From Periplaneta americana (Eukaryota > Arthropoda > Insecta > Blattodea > Blattidae), in contig NC_091120.1 in NCBI RefSeq assembly GCF_040183065.1, forward strand, positions 15,697,708-15,761,707: a DNA stretch of 64,000 bases, read 5' to 3'. This document shows, piece after piece, positions 1 through 11,270 of the stretch (its first letter is position 1; each line of letters begins with the position of its first letter). The position numbers and the translations under genes were made by a program. The notes beneath the pieces were generated by a model. It ran no database searches. It saw nothing but the letters and a program-made list of their open reading frames with translations, and was not told where the DNA came from.

Positions 1-530
1 AATAATAATAATAATAATAATAATAAAATTTATTTATTTATTTATTTAATCTGGCAGAGCTAAGGCCAGTAGGCCTTCTCTTCCGTCCAGCCAGACTCTA
101 ATTCTAATTGAATACAATTATTGGTTACCTAGTTATTACATTAATATCTAGACCATAAAAGAACATGAAAGTAAATAATGAAAGTTGGATAAGTAATGTT
201 AGTGTGACAATAATAAACATTGGTAAGAAATAGTGATGATAATTTAAATATTTATTCTGTGATATATAACCATTAAACATTGAGAAACCTGAAACAGCTA
301 TTATTGTTAACAAGAATTGTTAGAAAAATATCTCGTTAGTCTATTCTTAAATTGGTTTGATGTCTGATAGTCCCTGACATTACTCGGTAGGGAATTACAA
401 AGTCGAGGAACAACGTGTTACTATTAAGTCGTTTGATAGCGAACTTCATATTGAGCTTTTCGGATTTTTTTTTCCACTTGAATTTGTTATATTATATCCA
501 AGTAGCCTACTTTACATGGTATTCAAAGTG
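1..530 (-). mobile_element. LINE 3' end (CR1/L2-like) with TTTA/TAA tail
   Basis: The reverse strand reads the last part of a LINE reverse-transcriptase ORF, with a short stretch containing NSLPSNVRDYQTSNQFKNRL and a stop near 307. An AT-rich 3' UTR follows, then an element end marked by a GGCAGAG / AAGGCC palindromic motif and a tail of TAAA and TTA units running off the window edge. Upstream of about 410 the frame breaks, so the copy is degenerate. The same 3' UTR recurs at 62.5-63.6 kb, and related ends occur at 4.56 kb and 12.65 kb. Clade assignment rests on the C-terminal pattern only. Confidence 0.65.
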
Positions 531-693
531 TTCTGATTACGTTACTGAACTCAAAAGACGGAGAATTCAATATTTCACTAAACATTTGAAAGTGTTAATT
601 TGAGGGCTGCAAGTTTTTTCGTTTTAATGAATGTGTTAGTCTTAAACCAACAAATATTGTCTATTGGCCATACCGAATATTTAACAGAATCCA

Positions 694-947
694 GTCCACA
701 CCTGTGGAGTAACGGTTAGCGCGTCTGACCGCGAAACCAGGTGTCCCAGGTTCGATTCCCGGTCGGCGTAACTTACCTGGTTGAGGTTTTTCAGGGGTTT
801 TCCCCTCAACTCAATATGAGCAAATGCTGGGAAACTATCGGTGCTGGATCCCGGACTCATTTCACAGACATTATCACCTTCATCTTACTTAGACGCTAAA
901 TAACCTAAGATGTTGATAAAGCGTCTTAAAATAACCTACTTAAAAAC
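694..947 (+). mobile_element. tRNA-derived SINE, family A copy 1
   Basis: A 250-bp repeat with a tRNA-like head: an A-box-like GTTAGCGCGTCTG and a B box GGTTCGATTCC about 35 bp later. A unique body (GAGCAAATGCTGG, GACTCATTTCAC) and a conserved 3' end near GATAAAGCGTC and AATAACCTAC follow. Pol III promoter boxes are known for this class; the body is specific to this family. Four more copies lie at 1.1, 13.6/15.3, 34.5 and 49.25 kb. Confidence 0.85.
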
Positions 948-1124
948 AAATCCAACGAACCTTTAATGTTAATTATTTGGGAAGTAATATACATACTGAG
1001 TTAATACCTAAATTCCAAAATAATTGTATTTTTCAAAATTTCCATTAATCTTTGCCAAGAGTACAAATCAGTTTCCAACAATCTCCGCACACACCAATAT
1101 TAAAAAAACACAAATGATAAAATA

Positions 1125-1378
1125 GTCCACACCTGTGGAGTAACTGTTAACGCGTTTGGCCGCGAAACCAGGTGGCCCGGGTTCGATTCCCGGTCGGGGC
1201 AAGTTACCTGGTTGAGGTTTTTTCCGGGGTTTTCTCTCAACCCAATATGAGCAAATGCTGAGTAACTTTTGGTGTTAGACCCCGGACTCATTTCACCGGC
1301 ATTATCACATTCACGTCATTCAAATACTACATAACCTAAGATGTTGATAAAGCGTCGTAAAATAACCTACTAAAATAA
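1125..1378 (+). mobile_element. tRNA-derived SINE, family A copy 2
   Basis: Same family as the copy 430 bp upstream and in the same orientation, with the head GTCCACACCTGTGGAG and B box GGTTCGATTCC intact. AAAATA flanks both ends, a possible short target duplication. Confidence 0.85.
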
Positions 1379-1631
1379 GAAAATAAAATTTCCATAAATA
1401 CCTGCCCCTGATTATGATTGAAAGAAATTTAGTCCTTCAATTGTGCAGTTTTGAACAGAACAAATGTAGCTTTCCGTTCTGCAAAGGAATTTCACAAAAC
1501 TGAAATTCTTTAAACCATTATCGTAAAACATTGACCTCTTAAACTGACTGAGCTATTGGGAATTAAATCAATAGCTTTCCCGAAAACACGCTATGAAATG
1601 TTTTTATTTTTCTCGAGAAGGAAACAAAGTG

Positions 1632-2706
1632 AGTTTTATATAATATTCTTATTGAATTTGGTATTCCCAAGAAACTAGTTCGATTAATTAAAATGTGTCT
1701 TAGTGAAACTTACAGCAGAGTCCGTATAGGCCAGTTTCTATCTGATGCTTTTCCAATTCACTGCGGGCTATAACAGGGAGATGCACTATCACCTTTACTT
1801 TTTAACTTCGCTCTAGAATATGCCATTAGGAAAGTTCAGGATAACAGAGAGGGTTTGAAATTGAACGGGTTACATCAGCTTCTTATCTATGCGGATGACA
1901 CGAATATGCTAGGAGAAAATCCACAAACGATTAGGGAAAACGCGGAAATTCTAGTTGAAGCAAGTAAAGCGATAGGGTTGGAAATAAATCCCGAAAAGAC
2001 TAAGTATATGATTGTCTCGTGACCAGAATATTGTACGAAATGGAACTATAAAAACTGGAGATTTATCCATCCAAGAGGTGGAAAAATTCAAATATCTTGG
2101 AGCAACAGTAACAAATATAAACGACACTCGGGAGGAAATTAAACGCAGAATAAATATGGGAAATGCGTGTTATTATTCGGTTGAGAAGCTTTTATCATCT
2201 AGTCTTGTGTCAAAAAATCTGAAAGTTAGAATTTATAAAACAGTTTTATTACCGGTTCTGTATGGTTGTTACACTTGAACTCTCACTTTGAGAGAGGAAC
2301 AGAGATTAAGGGTGTTTGAGAATAAGGTTCTTAGGAAAATATTTGGGGCTAAGAGGGATGAAGTTACAGGAGAATGGAGAAAGTTACACAACGGAGAGCT
2401 GCACGCATTGTATTTTTCACCTGACATAATTAGGAACATAAAATCCAGACGTTTGAGATGGGCAGGACATGTAGCACGTATGGGCGAATCCAGAAATTCA
2501 TATAGAGTGTTAGTTGGGAGACCGGAGGGAAAAAGACCTTTAGGGAGGCCGAGACGTAGATGGGAGGATATTAAAATGGATTTGAGGGAGGTGGGGTATG
2601 ATGATAGAGACTGGATTAATCTTGCACAGGATAGGGACCGCTGGCGGGCTTATGTGAGGGCGGCAATGAACCTTCGGGTTTCTTAAGCCATTTGTAAGTA
2701 AGTAAG
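1632..2706 (+). pseudogene. LINE (RTE-like) reverse transcriptase, 3' half, broken
   Basis: A degenerate copy of the commonest LINE in the window. In forward frames it encodes the RT palm ([17 protein letters not shown]), a YADD catalytic box at about 1888-1899, a connection region ([16 protein letters not shown]) and a C-terminal domain (RWAGHVARM, GRPRRRWED) ending at 2684. Stops interrupt it after PIHCGL, after KTKYMIVS and near 2277; no endonuclease is present, so it is 5' truncated. The tail is a short GTAA repeat. Membership in an RTE-like group is inferred from the C-terminus; the RT itself is certain. Confidence 0.8.
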
Positions 2707-2719
2707 TATTTTGAAATGT

Positions 2720-3081
2720 TCTTAGGAAAATATATGGGGCTAAAGGGATGACGTTACAGGAGAATGGAGAAAGTTACACAACACAGAACTGCACGCATTG
2801 TATTCTTCACCTAACATAATTAGCCACATTAAATCCAGACGTTTGAGATGGGCAGGGCATGTAGCACGTATGGGCGAATCCAGAAATGCATATAGTGTGT
2901 TAGTTGGGAGGCCAGAGGGGAAAAGACCTTTGGGGAGGCCGAGACGTAGATGGGAAGATAATATTAAAATGGATTTGAGGGAGGTGGGATATGATAGAGA
3001 CTGGATTAATCTTGCTCAGGATAGGGACCGATGGCGGGCTTATGTGAGGGCGGCAATGAACCTCCGGGTTCCTTAAAAGCC
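2720..3081 (+). mobile_element. 5'-truncated second copy of the RTE-like LINE with target duplication
   Basis: It holds only the last part of the LINE, with an uninterrupted 92-residue stretch from MYSSPNIISHIKSRRLRWAG to AAMNLRVP. It is preceded and followed by AGTAAGTATTTTGAAATGT (2701-2719 and about 3082-3100), a target-site duplication left by target-primed reverse transcription into or beside the tail of the preceding copy. Part of the duplication may be tail sequence. Confidence 0.8.
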
Positions 3082-3111
3082 AGTAAGTATTTTGAAATGT
3101 ATTGCCTGTTC

Positions 3112-3782
3112 TGAAATAGTACATTATGCAACGAGCCTATAATGGTAGTAATTAAAGGCGAGTATGTTTATGAAACGAGCGCAAGCGAGTTTCATAATTT
3201 TCATACGAGCGTCTTAATTACCATTAGGCCTATAGGAAAGTTTCATACGACTTTTTATGCTCGACCATATTTCTAACTTGAAATTATTCATAAGTATTCA
3301 TGTTATTCTTATGTGACTGGGGAGCGGAACTGACCATGTGCAATATCTCGTAAATTGTGAGATGTGCGCAGACGCGAAAGTATAGATTTTTTCAGAGGAA
3401 CAAATGTCGTTGACCTTGATGTAATGTAGAGAATAACATGAACTAATTTTGATATAACCTGGAAATTGATTTAGAATTGAGAAACGAGATGACAAATTGA
3501 ATTTATTTGAATATTATTTACAATTAACGCTAATCATTATAGTAACAGAACATAACCTTCTGCGACAGTATTGGATTTCCAGCCTCCGTGACGTTTCGCT
3601 AGTTGTCTTTCGATTGCATATCCGAGAATAAATCTATACTTGCGGTTTCATATTACTACAATGGCGTTTTCTGATTGGTGGAAGACCTGAACTTTAATGA
3701 ATAGGTGTACTTTCAGGTCCATTAAAGGGTTGCTACCAGGTGTGTAATTACTACATTTCGGCATGGTCGAGCATAAAAGAAA
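3112..3782 (-). repeat. dispersed repeat R3, copy 1
   Basis: About 670 bp also found in inverse orientation at 18.29-18.95 kb. One end carries TGCTCGACCATGCCGAAATG. The same GCTCGACCAT motif recurs internally in inverted orientation, and an inner inverted pair (CCTATAATGGTAGTAATTAA with TTAATTACCAT) could form a hairpin. No ORF or transposase is recognised. It is probably a non-autonomous DNA element. Confidence 0.6.
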
Positions 3783-4554
3783 ATAAGTTGGTAATCCTGG
3801 TTTCCTCCTCTAATATGCATGTAAATCAACAAATAATGATCAGGTATTACGTAAGTTGCCAGTTAGATTCACAATTAGTATTCATATCTACTTAAGACTA
3901 CAGCTGAAAAGTGATTTTTAATAATGTATTTGTTCAGAAGACGGGGTGGATTTATTCCACTAGTATTCTAAGAATGTATTTCTGGTTTCTGTATTTGAAC
4001 GCAGAGGTTATTGAAATATCAATTGCATCATAGAACAGGATGTCTGTACGTAATACCAATGCTTTATGAAAGTGCCAGTTGATAATCGTCAAGGCCTCCA
4101 AATCTTGAATGTGAAACAATGTAGTAGAGGAACAAAACTAAATGTTATACTAAATGTTGGTTACACATACATGATTACTTTTAATCATATTCTTGCAGCT
4201 ACATTGGTATATCACGAAAATAAATAATTCAGGTTTTTTGTTCATTGTTAAACAAAGTTTGGCCAATAAAATGTTGAATGTATGAGGTAATTTTCTGTTA
4301 CTTTCATTCATAGTTTTCTTCTATTGCAAATCCAGCATTCTCCAATTCTTTTTTCCGTCTTCCTCCCCACATACGATCCATTTATTAATGCTTATGATTT
4401 TCTTTTCCGTTGTTGGTAACTCTATAGCATCTATTAGATGCTTTATGGTTGTGCTAACAGATTGAGTTACTTGCCAACAATGTGACGCTGAAACGTGTGT
4501 TCAGGTTACTGCCCAGCGACAGTCCTGATGTATTTTTACATTTGTAGTAGTATT
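3783..4554. other. no gene recognised
   Basis: AT-rich sequence without a supported ORF, RNA or complete repeat. Confidence 0.5.
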
Positions 4555-4917
4555 AGTAGTATTTATTTATTTATTTAATTTAACCTGGTAGAGATAAGGC
4601 CGTCAGGCCTTCTCTGCCTCTCTACCAGGAGATTCAAACTATAATATGAAGAATAAAGTTACAATTAGTATTAAATCTAAAATTACAATTATAATAAAAA
4701 TCAAAGTACGAAAAGATTACCTCACTAATTAAAGCTAGATAATTTATCATAGAAAAACAAAGAATATTTTATATTTACTGAATTACAAATTAAACCTAGA
4801 ATAACAAAATTGTATAGTGATGAAATTACTGGATATTGAAATATTTTGTGATAGATTAAGGAAACTATTTACAAGAAATTGTGATTTGTGATCATTGGTT
4901 AATTAATATTAACCCAT
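4555..4917 (-). mobile_element. LINE 3' UTR fragment with TTTA tail
   Basis: On the reverse strand the end carries the GAGAAGGCC and AAGGCC palindromic motifs and a TAAA tail, as at the window start. The body is AT-rich with no coding left. It is a related subfamily of the CR1/L2-like LINE. Confidence 0.5.
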
Positions 4918-5043
4918 CACACTCACATTCATACAAATTTCCAGACTCTAGACACCCAGGGAATTCCTCTTCAAGAAAAATTCACCGAGAGCCTAGCCTG
5001 GGAATCGAACCCGGGACCTCCTGATCTGGAAGCCAGCTTATGA
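4918..5043 (-). mobile_element. tRNA-derived SINE fragment, family E
   Basis: The reverse strand has a B-box-like GGTTCGATTCCCAGG and a tRNA-like segment. The far end (CCAGACTCTAGACACCCAGG) recurs at 26.57-26.61 kb. A related head sits at 28.5 kb. Truncated. Confidence 0.55.
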
Positions 5044-5225
5044 TTTCTGTACCCTAATTTTTTCCGTATAAATTAACTAATTTTCTGATTTATTATTCAG
5101 TTAAATTTGTATTCAAAATAGTTTGGAGTATTGAAGATATAATACATTTAATTTATATAGGTGTTTTAGAATACAACCGAAGAAATTGACCTAATTATAG
5201 AGGAATTAATGTAAGGAACCCAGGG

Positions 5226-5423
5226 TCTCTGACAAAAAAATGAGTTTAAATTTATTAACGGATAAAAATTTGCTCAGACGTCGGGGATCGAAATCGGGTC
5301 TCCGTTCTACGCACTTAGCGCTCTAACCACTGAGCTACGCCGAAATTCAACCCACCGTACCGGTTGGAATCCTTTTCATTCGGTTTTTCCTCTTAGTGGT
5401 CCACTCCGTGTTCGACTTTTATA
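5226..5423 (-). mobile_element. tRNA-derived repeat, family F
   Basis: Reverse-strand segment GGCGTAGCTCAGTGGTTAGA (A box) with a degenerate B box near 5281 gives a tRNA-like head, followed by unrelated sequence. It abuts the 1.08-kb TIR element. Single copy in this window, so the family is provisional. Confidence 0.5.
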
Positions 5424-6508
5424 CAGGGACATCATTTTATTTTTACTTCAATATTTATTTTACCTGAGTTTTTGAATGTACTTCGCTCCCACCCCTTCTA
5501 CTAATGAAGTTCAACGTCCTCCACACAGATCCAAGACCGCATATACAGTCATAGTAGCCTTACGGTCATAGTAAACAGTACGTTCCAGTGACGAAAGAGC
5601 TTTCCATATTGCATCATTTTCCATTTGCCTACGTCATATCCCCCCACCTGCTTCTATTCGCCTCTCTGTAAATGCTAGTGGCTGGGGTGTCTTAGCTCTT
5701 TTCTTGGAACATTAATTTCTGTTAGGAATTGGACGTCTACGTAATATTATATCCCTAAAAATGTTTAAAATAACTGAAATAAAAGGACCTCGTTAAGTAA
5801 TTAACTGTCACGTGATTTCCTCCCTTTCTACGACGCTGCGACGTAACCACTTGGACGGACAGTAGATAGCATGTCTGAGTAATTTTATCTTTTCGGATCG
5901 GGCAGAAGTGAAGATTGAATTTACAGTACGTAAGGTCTCTTTTATAGAGTAGGTACAGAATTATTTCAACATGAGTTACTGATACGAAGTACGAACCTGG
6001 TAATTGGAATAAGGTACAATAGTCTATAGTGCGATAATATGCACATTAGAACTGAAGCCTATACCGAAATGAACGGCCACCATTTTCAAAAATGTGTTTA
6101 AATATCCATATTATGATTATTTTTCAATTTAACTTCATTCTCTATAGTGTACACTAATGTGCTGTAGACAGTATAATATACACTGCATAATGAATACGAC
6201 CACATGGACAGCTCAGTTCGTGAGTAAAAACACTCATTGTTAATACTGTACTGTATTTTGATTAAACAAAAACCTAATGAAAATTATCAAACTGAAAATC
6301 ACAATATTTCCTAGTTTACGTAAATGGATGAACTAATTTTGTTCCCTCCTATACCTAGTAAAGTGATTTGTTTGTATATTACGCCAGTATCATCGAACTC
6401 CAGTCGTGGAAGGGGGTAGCAAACGGTGTTTCCGGTTCTTAGTCGTTGATGGAAAGGTATAGCCACGTTAATATTAGAAATGTTAATAAAAATAAAATGA
6501 TGTCCCTG
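5424..6508 (-). mobile_element. 1.08-kb TIR element T1, copy 1 (TA target)
   Basis: It begins CAGGGACATCATTTTATTTT and ends with the inverse, each end flanked by TA, as for Tc1/mariner/pogo-type insertion. The body carries no transposase, so it is non-autonomous. Two more copies lie at 44.06 kb (truncated) and 52.13 kb, both in the opposite orientation. Confidence 0.75.
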
Positions 6509-7336
6509 TATGTTGACATATATTTGAAGTCTAATTGTAAACACCACAGATAATTCTGTTGTACCAAAAAATTAATCTGTACATAGAAAAATGAGTAATC
6601 AGCAGTCATAGGAATTTCGTACCAAAACATTGCTTTCAGGTTGAATGCAGCTGGCGTATAGATCTATTGCAGCAGCTTGCTATCTGTTCATATAAACTAC
6701 TCACGCTGCAACTCTGGGTGGATGACTTTAGTCATTACAATATGCATAATAGAAGCAGTTTCATTACGTATCGTTTACAGTGGAGTTGTACGCTTGTAAT
6801 GAGAGGTTTTCAACGTGATGGAAGTTAACTCCTCAAATCACAAGGAAGTTGAATTCAGTACTTAAAGAATTACTGGTGACCACAGTAAGAAATGGAGAAA
6901 CATTTTACTGGAAATTTTGAAAACGCTATTAAGTTCGTAACAGTTTGGCTTCATGAAATCTCTAAAGAAGTCCGAAACCATTTCGCACCATTCCACGACT
7001 CTAAAAAGAATTGTTTAATTTTAATACTGAAATACGAGTATCAAATGTAAACTTTAACAACTGATAACTAGAGCTAGGAAGTTGGTACCAAAATTATTAA
7101 GAATCTGTAAAATTGCCGTCAAGTAATGAGACAGCACGCCACTGTACTGATTATTTAGCCTCATTCGTTTCCGTTATTGTACCTATTTTACAATGGGATT
7201 ATAAACGAAGACTCTGATGTAATGGACAACGCGGCAACCTCAGGCTAAAAGATAGGCTTATTCTGTCTGGTAATTTTTTAATCTCGATATTTTATTGAGA
7301 TCTCTGAATTCATTTTTTCTCAACCATCAAAATATA
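6509..7336. other. no gene recognised
   Basis: Unassigned AT-rich sequence between two TIR elements. Confidence 0.5.
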
Positions 7337-7338
7337 TA

Positions 7339-7932
7339 CTGGGTGTTCATTTCAAAGTGTCATGACGTCACTGTTGTCAGCGATTTGAAGCGAGTTTCAG
7401 CTTCTGTGTCGGAGAAGTTGCCTATTAATCAAGGCGTTCAATCTGAACTTGAGAACATGTACGGTATGACTTCAACTTCGTAGCAACAATGGCGGCCTGT
7501 ACGGTCTATGTGCTACTATAATCTCTTTCGAACTGTGTTTTGCGCGGCCAAGTCGTACGCAGGGTTTTTGTTATCGACTGCGTACGGTAACATTCCACAA
7601 TACAAATCAAATGCTCCGTGTCCATGTTGACCGTCGAAGTTAATGTCAACAAACACATAAGTTATCGTCTTAACCCTCTCCCCATATCCCGACAGTAAGA
7701 AAAAACTCACCTCAGTACATGTTTCCAAACAGTTCACATTCCTGCCACTACCGGCATTACCGTACGTATCGGTAAGTACTCTTCAGAATGAACGCCGTAC
7801 TTGCTAGGCAACTTCTCTGGCACATAAGTAATACGCCTCTGCGGAAGTGTAGAAAGATTGAATTCTCTAGGCTCATCGACTAGCCACGTGACGGCATACA
7901 GCGAGCCATGACACTTTGAACTGAACACCCAG
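7339..7932 (+). mobile_element. MITE family M1, copy 1
   Basis: Terminal inverted repeats start CTGGGTGTTCATTTCAAAGTG, with TA on both sides. The reverse strand contains a short ORF (EPREFNLSTLPQRRITYVPE) that recurs in other copies. Four copies of this roughly 600-bp family occur here (7.3, 9.1, 45.75 and 48.9 kb). No transposase is visible; the TA target suggests cross-mobilisation by a Tc1/mariner-type enzyme. Confidence 0.85.
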
Positions 7933-7983
7933 TATTGTATGTACTTAATATGCTTTCTGCAAGAGTATACTGTATAGTACTAG

Positions 7984-8162
7984 CAAAGTCTAGTATATAG
8001 TCACGAAGCTCAATACGTAGTAAATATGCAAACATTAGATAGTTGCTCACCACTAGGATCGCTAATGTCGCCTCATTACAGACAATGCGAAATAGTACCG
8101 GCACAGTCTATTGTTTCTAGCACCCTCAAAACTCAAGCTTCGTGACTGTATAGTAGACTGTG
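7984..8162 (+). mobile_element. MITE family M2, copy 1, with 7-bp target duplication
   Basis: A 179-bp element with TIRs of about 27 bp (CAAAGTCTAGTATATAGTCA at the left end; imperfect inverse at the right). GTACTAG flanks it at 7977-7983 and 8163-8169. A second copy at 55.61 kb also has a 7-bp duplication. No coding. Confidence 0.85.
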
Positions 8163-8592
8163 GTACTAGTCAGTGGTTCATTATAGTTCACTAAAGCTGA
8201 AGTCCGTCGTATTGGACTCCTATGAAGCTGTTCGATATTTCGAGACGCGCTCGCTTTTTGGTTGCAAGTGTGAAGATTGCACGACTTTTTTATGGTTTGT
8301 ATTTTCTTGCATTTTTGTCCCATTTTAACGTTTGTTATATGAAATCCGTTGTGCGCAGTTTTTAATCGTTAAGCCAAAATAAGAAGAGAGGTTTGGAAGT
8401 AAATCCCGAAAAGACGAAGGAAACACAGACGTTAGGTCCTTTTTTATAATGTCCACAATTTTAACGTCCATTTTATTATGTCCATTACACTATGTCCATA
8501 AGTATATGTCCACTTTATTTTAGTCCAATTGCATAAATTTTATATCCACATTTTTACGTCCACTACATTATTGTACAATATATTAAGTCTTC

Positions 8593-9070
8593 CTACAAAC
8601 TGACTTCAATTCCCTCCTCAATCTCTTCTGCCTGTTCATCTTCATACAGCTTCAGATTATAACTAATAGCTTTGAGGCAAGTTCTGATGTGCCTTTCATC
8701 GTTGTAGTGGTTGTAATTCCGAACAATCTCTTCTACTCGACTTAAATTTTGTAGGTACGATCTTTTAAAAGGGTGTCGCACATTCAAATGCCCTCCAAGC
8801 AATTGTGTTATTAAAATTTCATTATTCCTTTGGTTTTTCTTGATAAATTCCATGAATTTCCAGACCGACGCGTGATGTGTGACGATGAGTTTCTGAAAGC
8901 GATTGTGCCAGACCTAGACTACGTTAGTTGTTCGATGTTGTCCTGCCAGAACCTGATTATAAGTGTTCCATATTTCAGGTGCGAATCTTCTTCTTCTTCC
9001 TCGAGCAGGTGTTCCTCGGATGTAAGTTCTTTCCATGTACAATGCTAAATCCATTACGTCAGGCTCAATA
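8593..9070 (-). pseudogene. MULE-family transposase, C-terminal fragment
   Basis: The reverse strand reads a decayed protein with GRRRRFAPEIWN, then VWHNRFQ, then WKFMEFIKKNQRNNEI and a stop at 8593. This order (RRR ... W, then WH.RF, then W.F...KK.Q) matches the C-terminus of FLYWCH/MULE-type insect transposases as I know the family. One in-frame stop lies near 8915. The upstream piece continues beyond the nested MITE (LEDVQAVFDTL near 9690-9738). Catalytic residues are not preserved here. Confidence 0.65.
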
Positions 9071-9077
9071 TTATCTA

Positions 9078-9682
9078 CTGGGTGTTCAGTTCAAAGTGTG
9101 TCATGGCTCGCTGTATGCCGTCATGTGGCTAGCCGATGAGCCTAGAGAATTCAATCTTCCTACACTTCCGCAGAGGCGTATTACCTATATGCCAGAGAAG
9201 TTGCCTAGCAAGTACGGCGTTCATTCTGAAGAGTACTTACCGATACGTACGGTAACGCCGGTAGTGGCAGGAATGTGAACTGTTTGGAAACGTGTACTGA
9301 GGTGAGTTTTTTTCTTACTGTCGGGATATGGGGAGAGGGTTAAGACGATTACTTATGTATTTGTTGACATTAACTTCGACGGTCAACATGGACACGGAGC
9401 ATTTGATTTGTGTTGTGGAATGTTGCCCTACGCAATCGATGATAACAAATACCCTGCGTACGACTTGGCCGAGCACAACACAGTTCGAAAGGGGTTATGG
9501 TAGCACACAGACCGTACAGACCGCCATCTGTTGCTACGACGTTCAAGTTATACCGTACACGTTCTCAAGTTCAGATTGAACGCCTTGATTAATAGGCAAC
9601 TTCTCTGACATAAAAGCTGAAACTCGCTTCAAATCTCTGGCTCACAACAGTGACGTCATGACACTTTGAAATGAACACCCGG
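9078..9682 (-). mobile_element. MITE family M1, copy 2 (nested in the MULE)
   Basis: 605 bp, ends CTGGGTGTTC and GAACACCCGG, TA on both sides, opposite orientation to copy 1. It interrupts the MULE coding remnant. The ORF with EPREFNLPTLPQRRITYMPE reads forward and stops at 9278. A perfect donor-like GAG|GTGAGT lies about 25 bp further on. Confidence 0.85.
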
Positions 9683-9988
9683 TATAGGCTTAATATTATA
9701 AGGGTATCAAAAACAGCCTGAACATCTTCCAGTGGTACAAAAAGAATTGACCTGAAAGTGGACGTAAATAGGCCTAAAAGTGTACATAAATAAAAGTGGA
9801 CATAAATGAAAGTGGACTTAAATAAAAGTAGACATAACAGTCATGAACCCAAAAAAATGGACGCACATAAAATGTGGACGTAAATGAAAGTGGACAAAAC
9901 TATTAGAGGACATAAGTCATATGGACATGATTTCAATGGACTTAACATCTTGGAAGCAGACAAAGCATGATCGTCTCGTGACCAGAAT

Positions 9989-10231
9989 CCTAGATCATAT
10001 ATACCCAAATAGGTCTGCGTTATAGGCTTTGAGGTTAACTTTTGTCAGGTTTACTACTCTGCCATCTAGTAGTTACATCACGTCATAATTCCCACTTGAA
10101 TTGCAATAGCGACTGTACTGCCATCTCGTGTTCGTTTACGGCGGACGGGTGGCGATCCTGGCGGTTGTTCTCTTCAAAGTGCTGCCGATTTTAACATAGC
10201 GGTGAGTTATCTATTACATATATGATCTAGG
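9989..10231. mobile_element. MITE with CCTAGATCATATAT ends
   Basis: Inverted ends CCTAGATCATATAT and ATATATGATCTAGG interrupt the LINE between CCAGAAT and CAAGAAT, an imperfect 7-bp duplication of LINE sequence CCAGAAT. No ORF. Confidence 0.7.
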
Positions 10232-10273
10232 CAAGAATATTGTACAAAATGAAAATATGAAAATAGGATATTT

Positions 10274-10654
10274 GAGACGTTCAGAGCTAAAGTGGATCAA
10301 ATCAAAAATTTTCATAAAACGAGTTTAATTCATTTTCTCATTATATGAAGTTGGATCTTTTCCGAGCAATAATGGATCAAGTCTTAATTCCAAGTATTCG
10401 CCAGTAGGTGGCACCAGTCACTTTCGACTCACGTCAGATTATTTGTTCCCGATGTTCTGAGCCATAGTGGATGAAGTCGCCAAAGCATTGCATCAGTTAA
10501 CATCACAATTATTTATATTTTATGAATCTAGAATTTGATAATGGAGCAATAAAATTATTACTAGTGAAATTAGATAATCCAGTAAAGCAAGTTAACTTAG
10601 TCCTATTATCTCAAAACTACTTCTCATGGACTTGATTCACTTTAGCCCTGAACG
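10274..10654. mobile_element. TIR element with CGTTCAGAGCTAAAGTG ends
   Basis: The left end CGTTCAGAGCTAAAGTGGAT is matched inversely by CACTTTAGCCCTGAACG on the right. It interrupts the LINE in the segment coding [10 protein letters not shown]. The target duplication is unclear (ATTT-like). No coding seen. Confidence 0.65.
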
Positions 10655-11270
10655 CCTAATTTATTCTTTAGAGGTGGATAAATTTAAAGATCTTGGAGCA
10701 ACAGCAATAAATATGATACTCGGGAGGAAATTAAACGCAAAATAAAAATGGGAAATGCCTGTTATTCGGTTGAGAAGCTTTTGTCATCCAGTCTGCTCTC
10801 AAAAAAGCTGAAAGTTAAAATTTGTATAATAGTTATATTACCGGTTGTTCTGTATGATTGTGAAACTTGGACTCTCACTTTGAGGAACAGAGGTTAAGGG
10901 TGTTTGAGAATAAGGTGCTTAGGAAATATATTTGGAACTAGGAGGGATGAAGTTGCAGGAGAATGGAGAAACTCAGAACTGCACGTATTGTATTCTTCAC
11001 CTGACATAATTAAGAACATTAAATCCAGACGTTGGAGATGGGAAGGGCATGTAGCACGTATGGGCGAATCCAGAAATGCATATAGTGTGTTAGGAGGCCG
11101 TAGGGAAAAAGATCTTCGGGGAGGTCGAGACGTAGATGGGAGTATAATATTAAAATGGATTTGAGGCAAGTGGGATATGATGGTAGGGATTGGATTAATC
11201 TTGCTCAGGGTAGGGACCGATGGCAGGCTTATGTGAGGGCGGCAATGAACCTCCGGGTTCCTTAAAAGCC

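Larger units (their letters stand above)
8420..9957 (-). mobile_element. Mutator-like element (MULE) with GTCCA iterons
   Basis: Inserted in the LINE with an 8-bp duplication, AGACGAAG left (8412-8419) and AGACAAAG right (9958-9965). The unoccupied LINE sequence AGACAAAG is seen at 61.58 kb. The left 150 bp hold about nine spaced ATGTCCA-like units; the right 200 bp hold about eleven inverse units (GTGGACATAAA). The interior carries a decayed MULE transposase end and a nested M1 MITE (9078-9682). It is internally deleted and non-autonomous. Confidence 0.75.
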
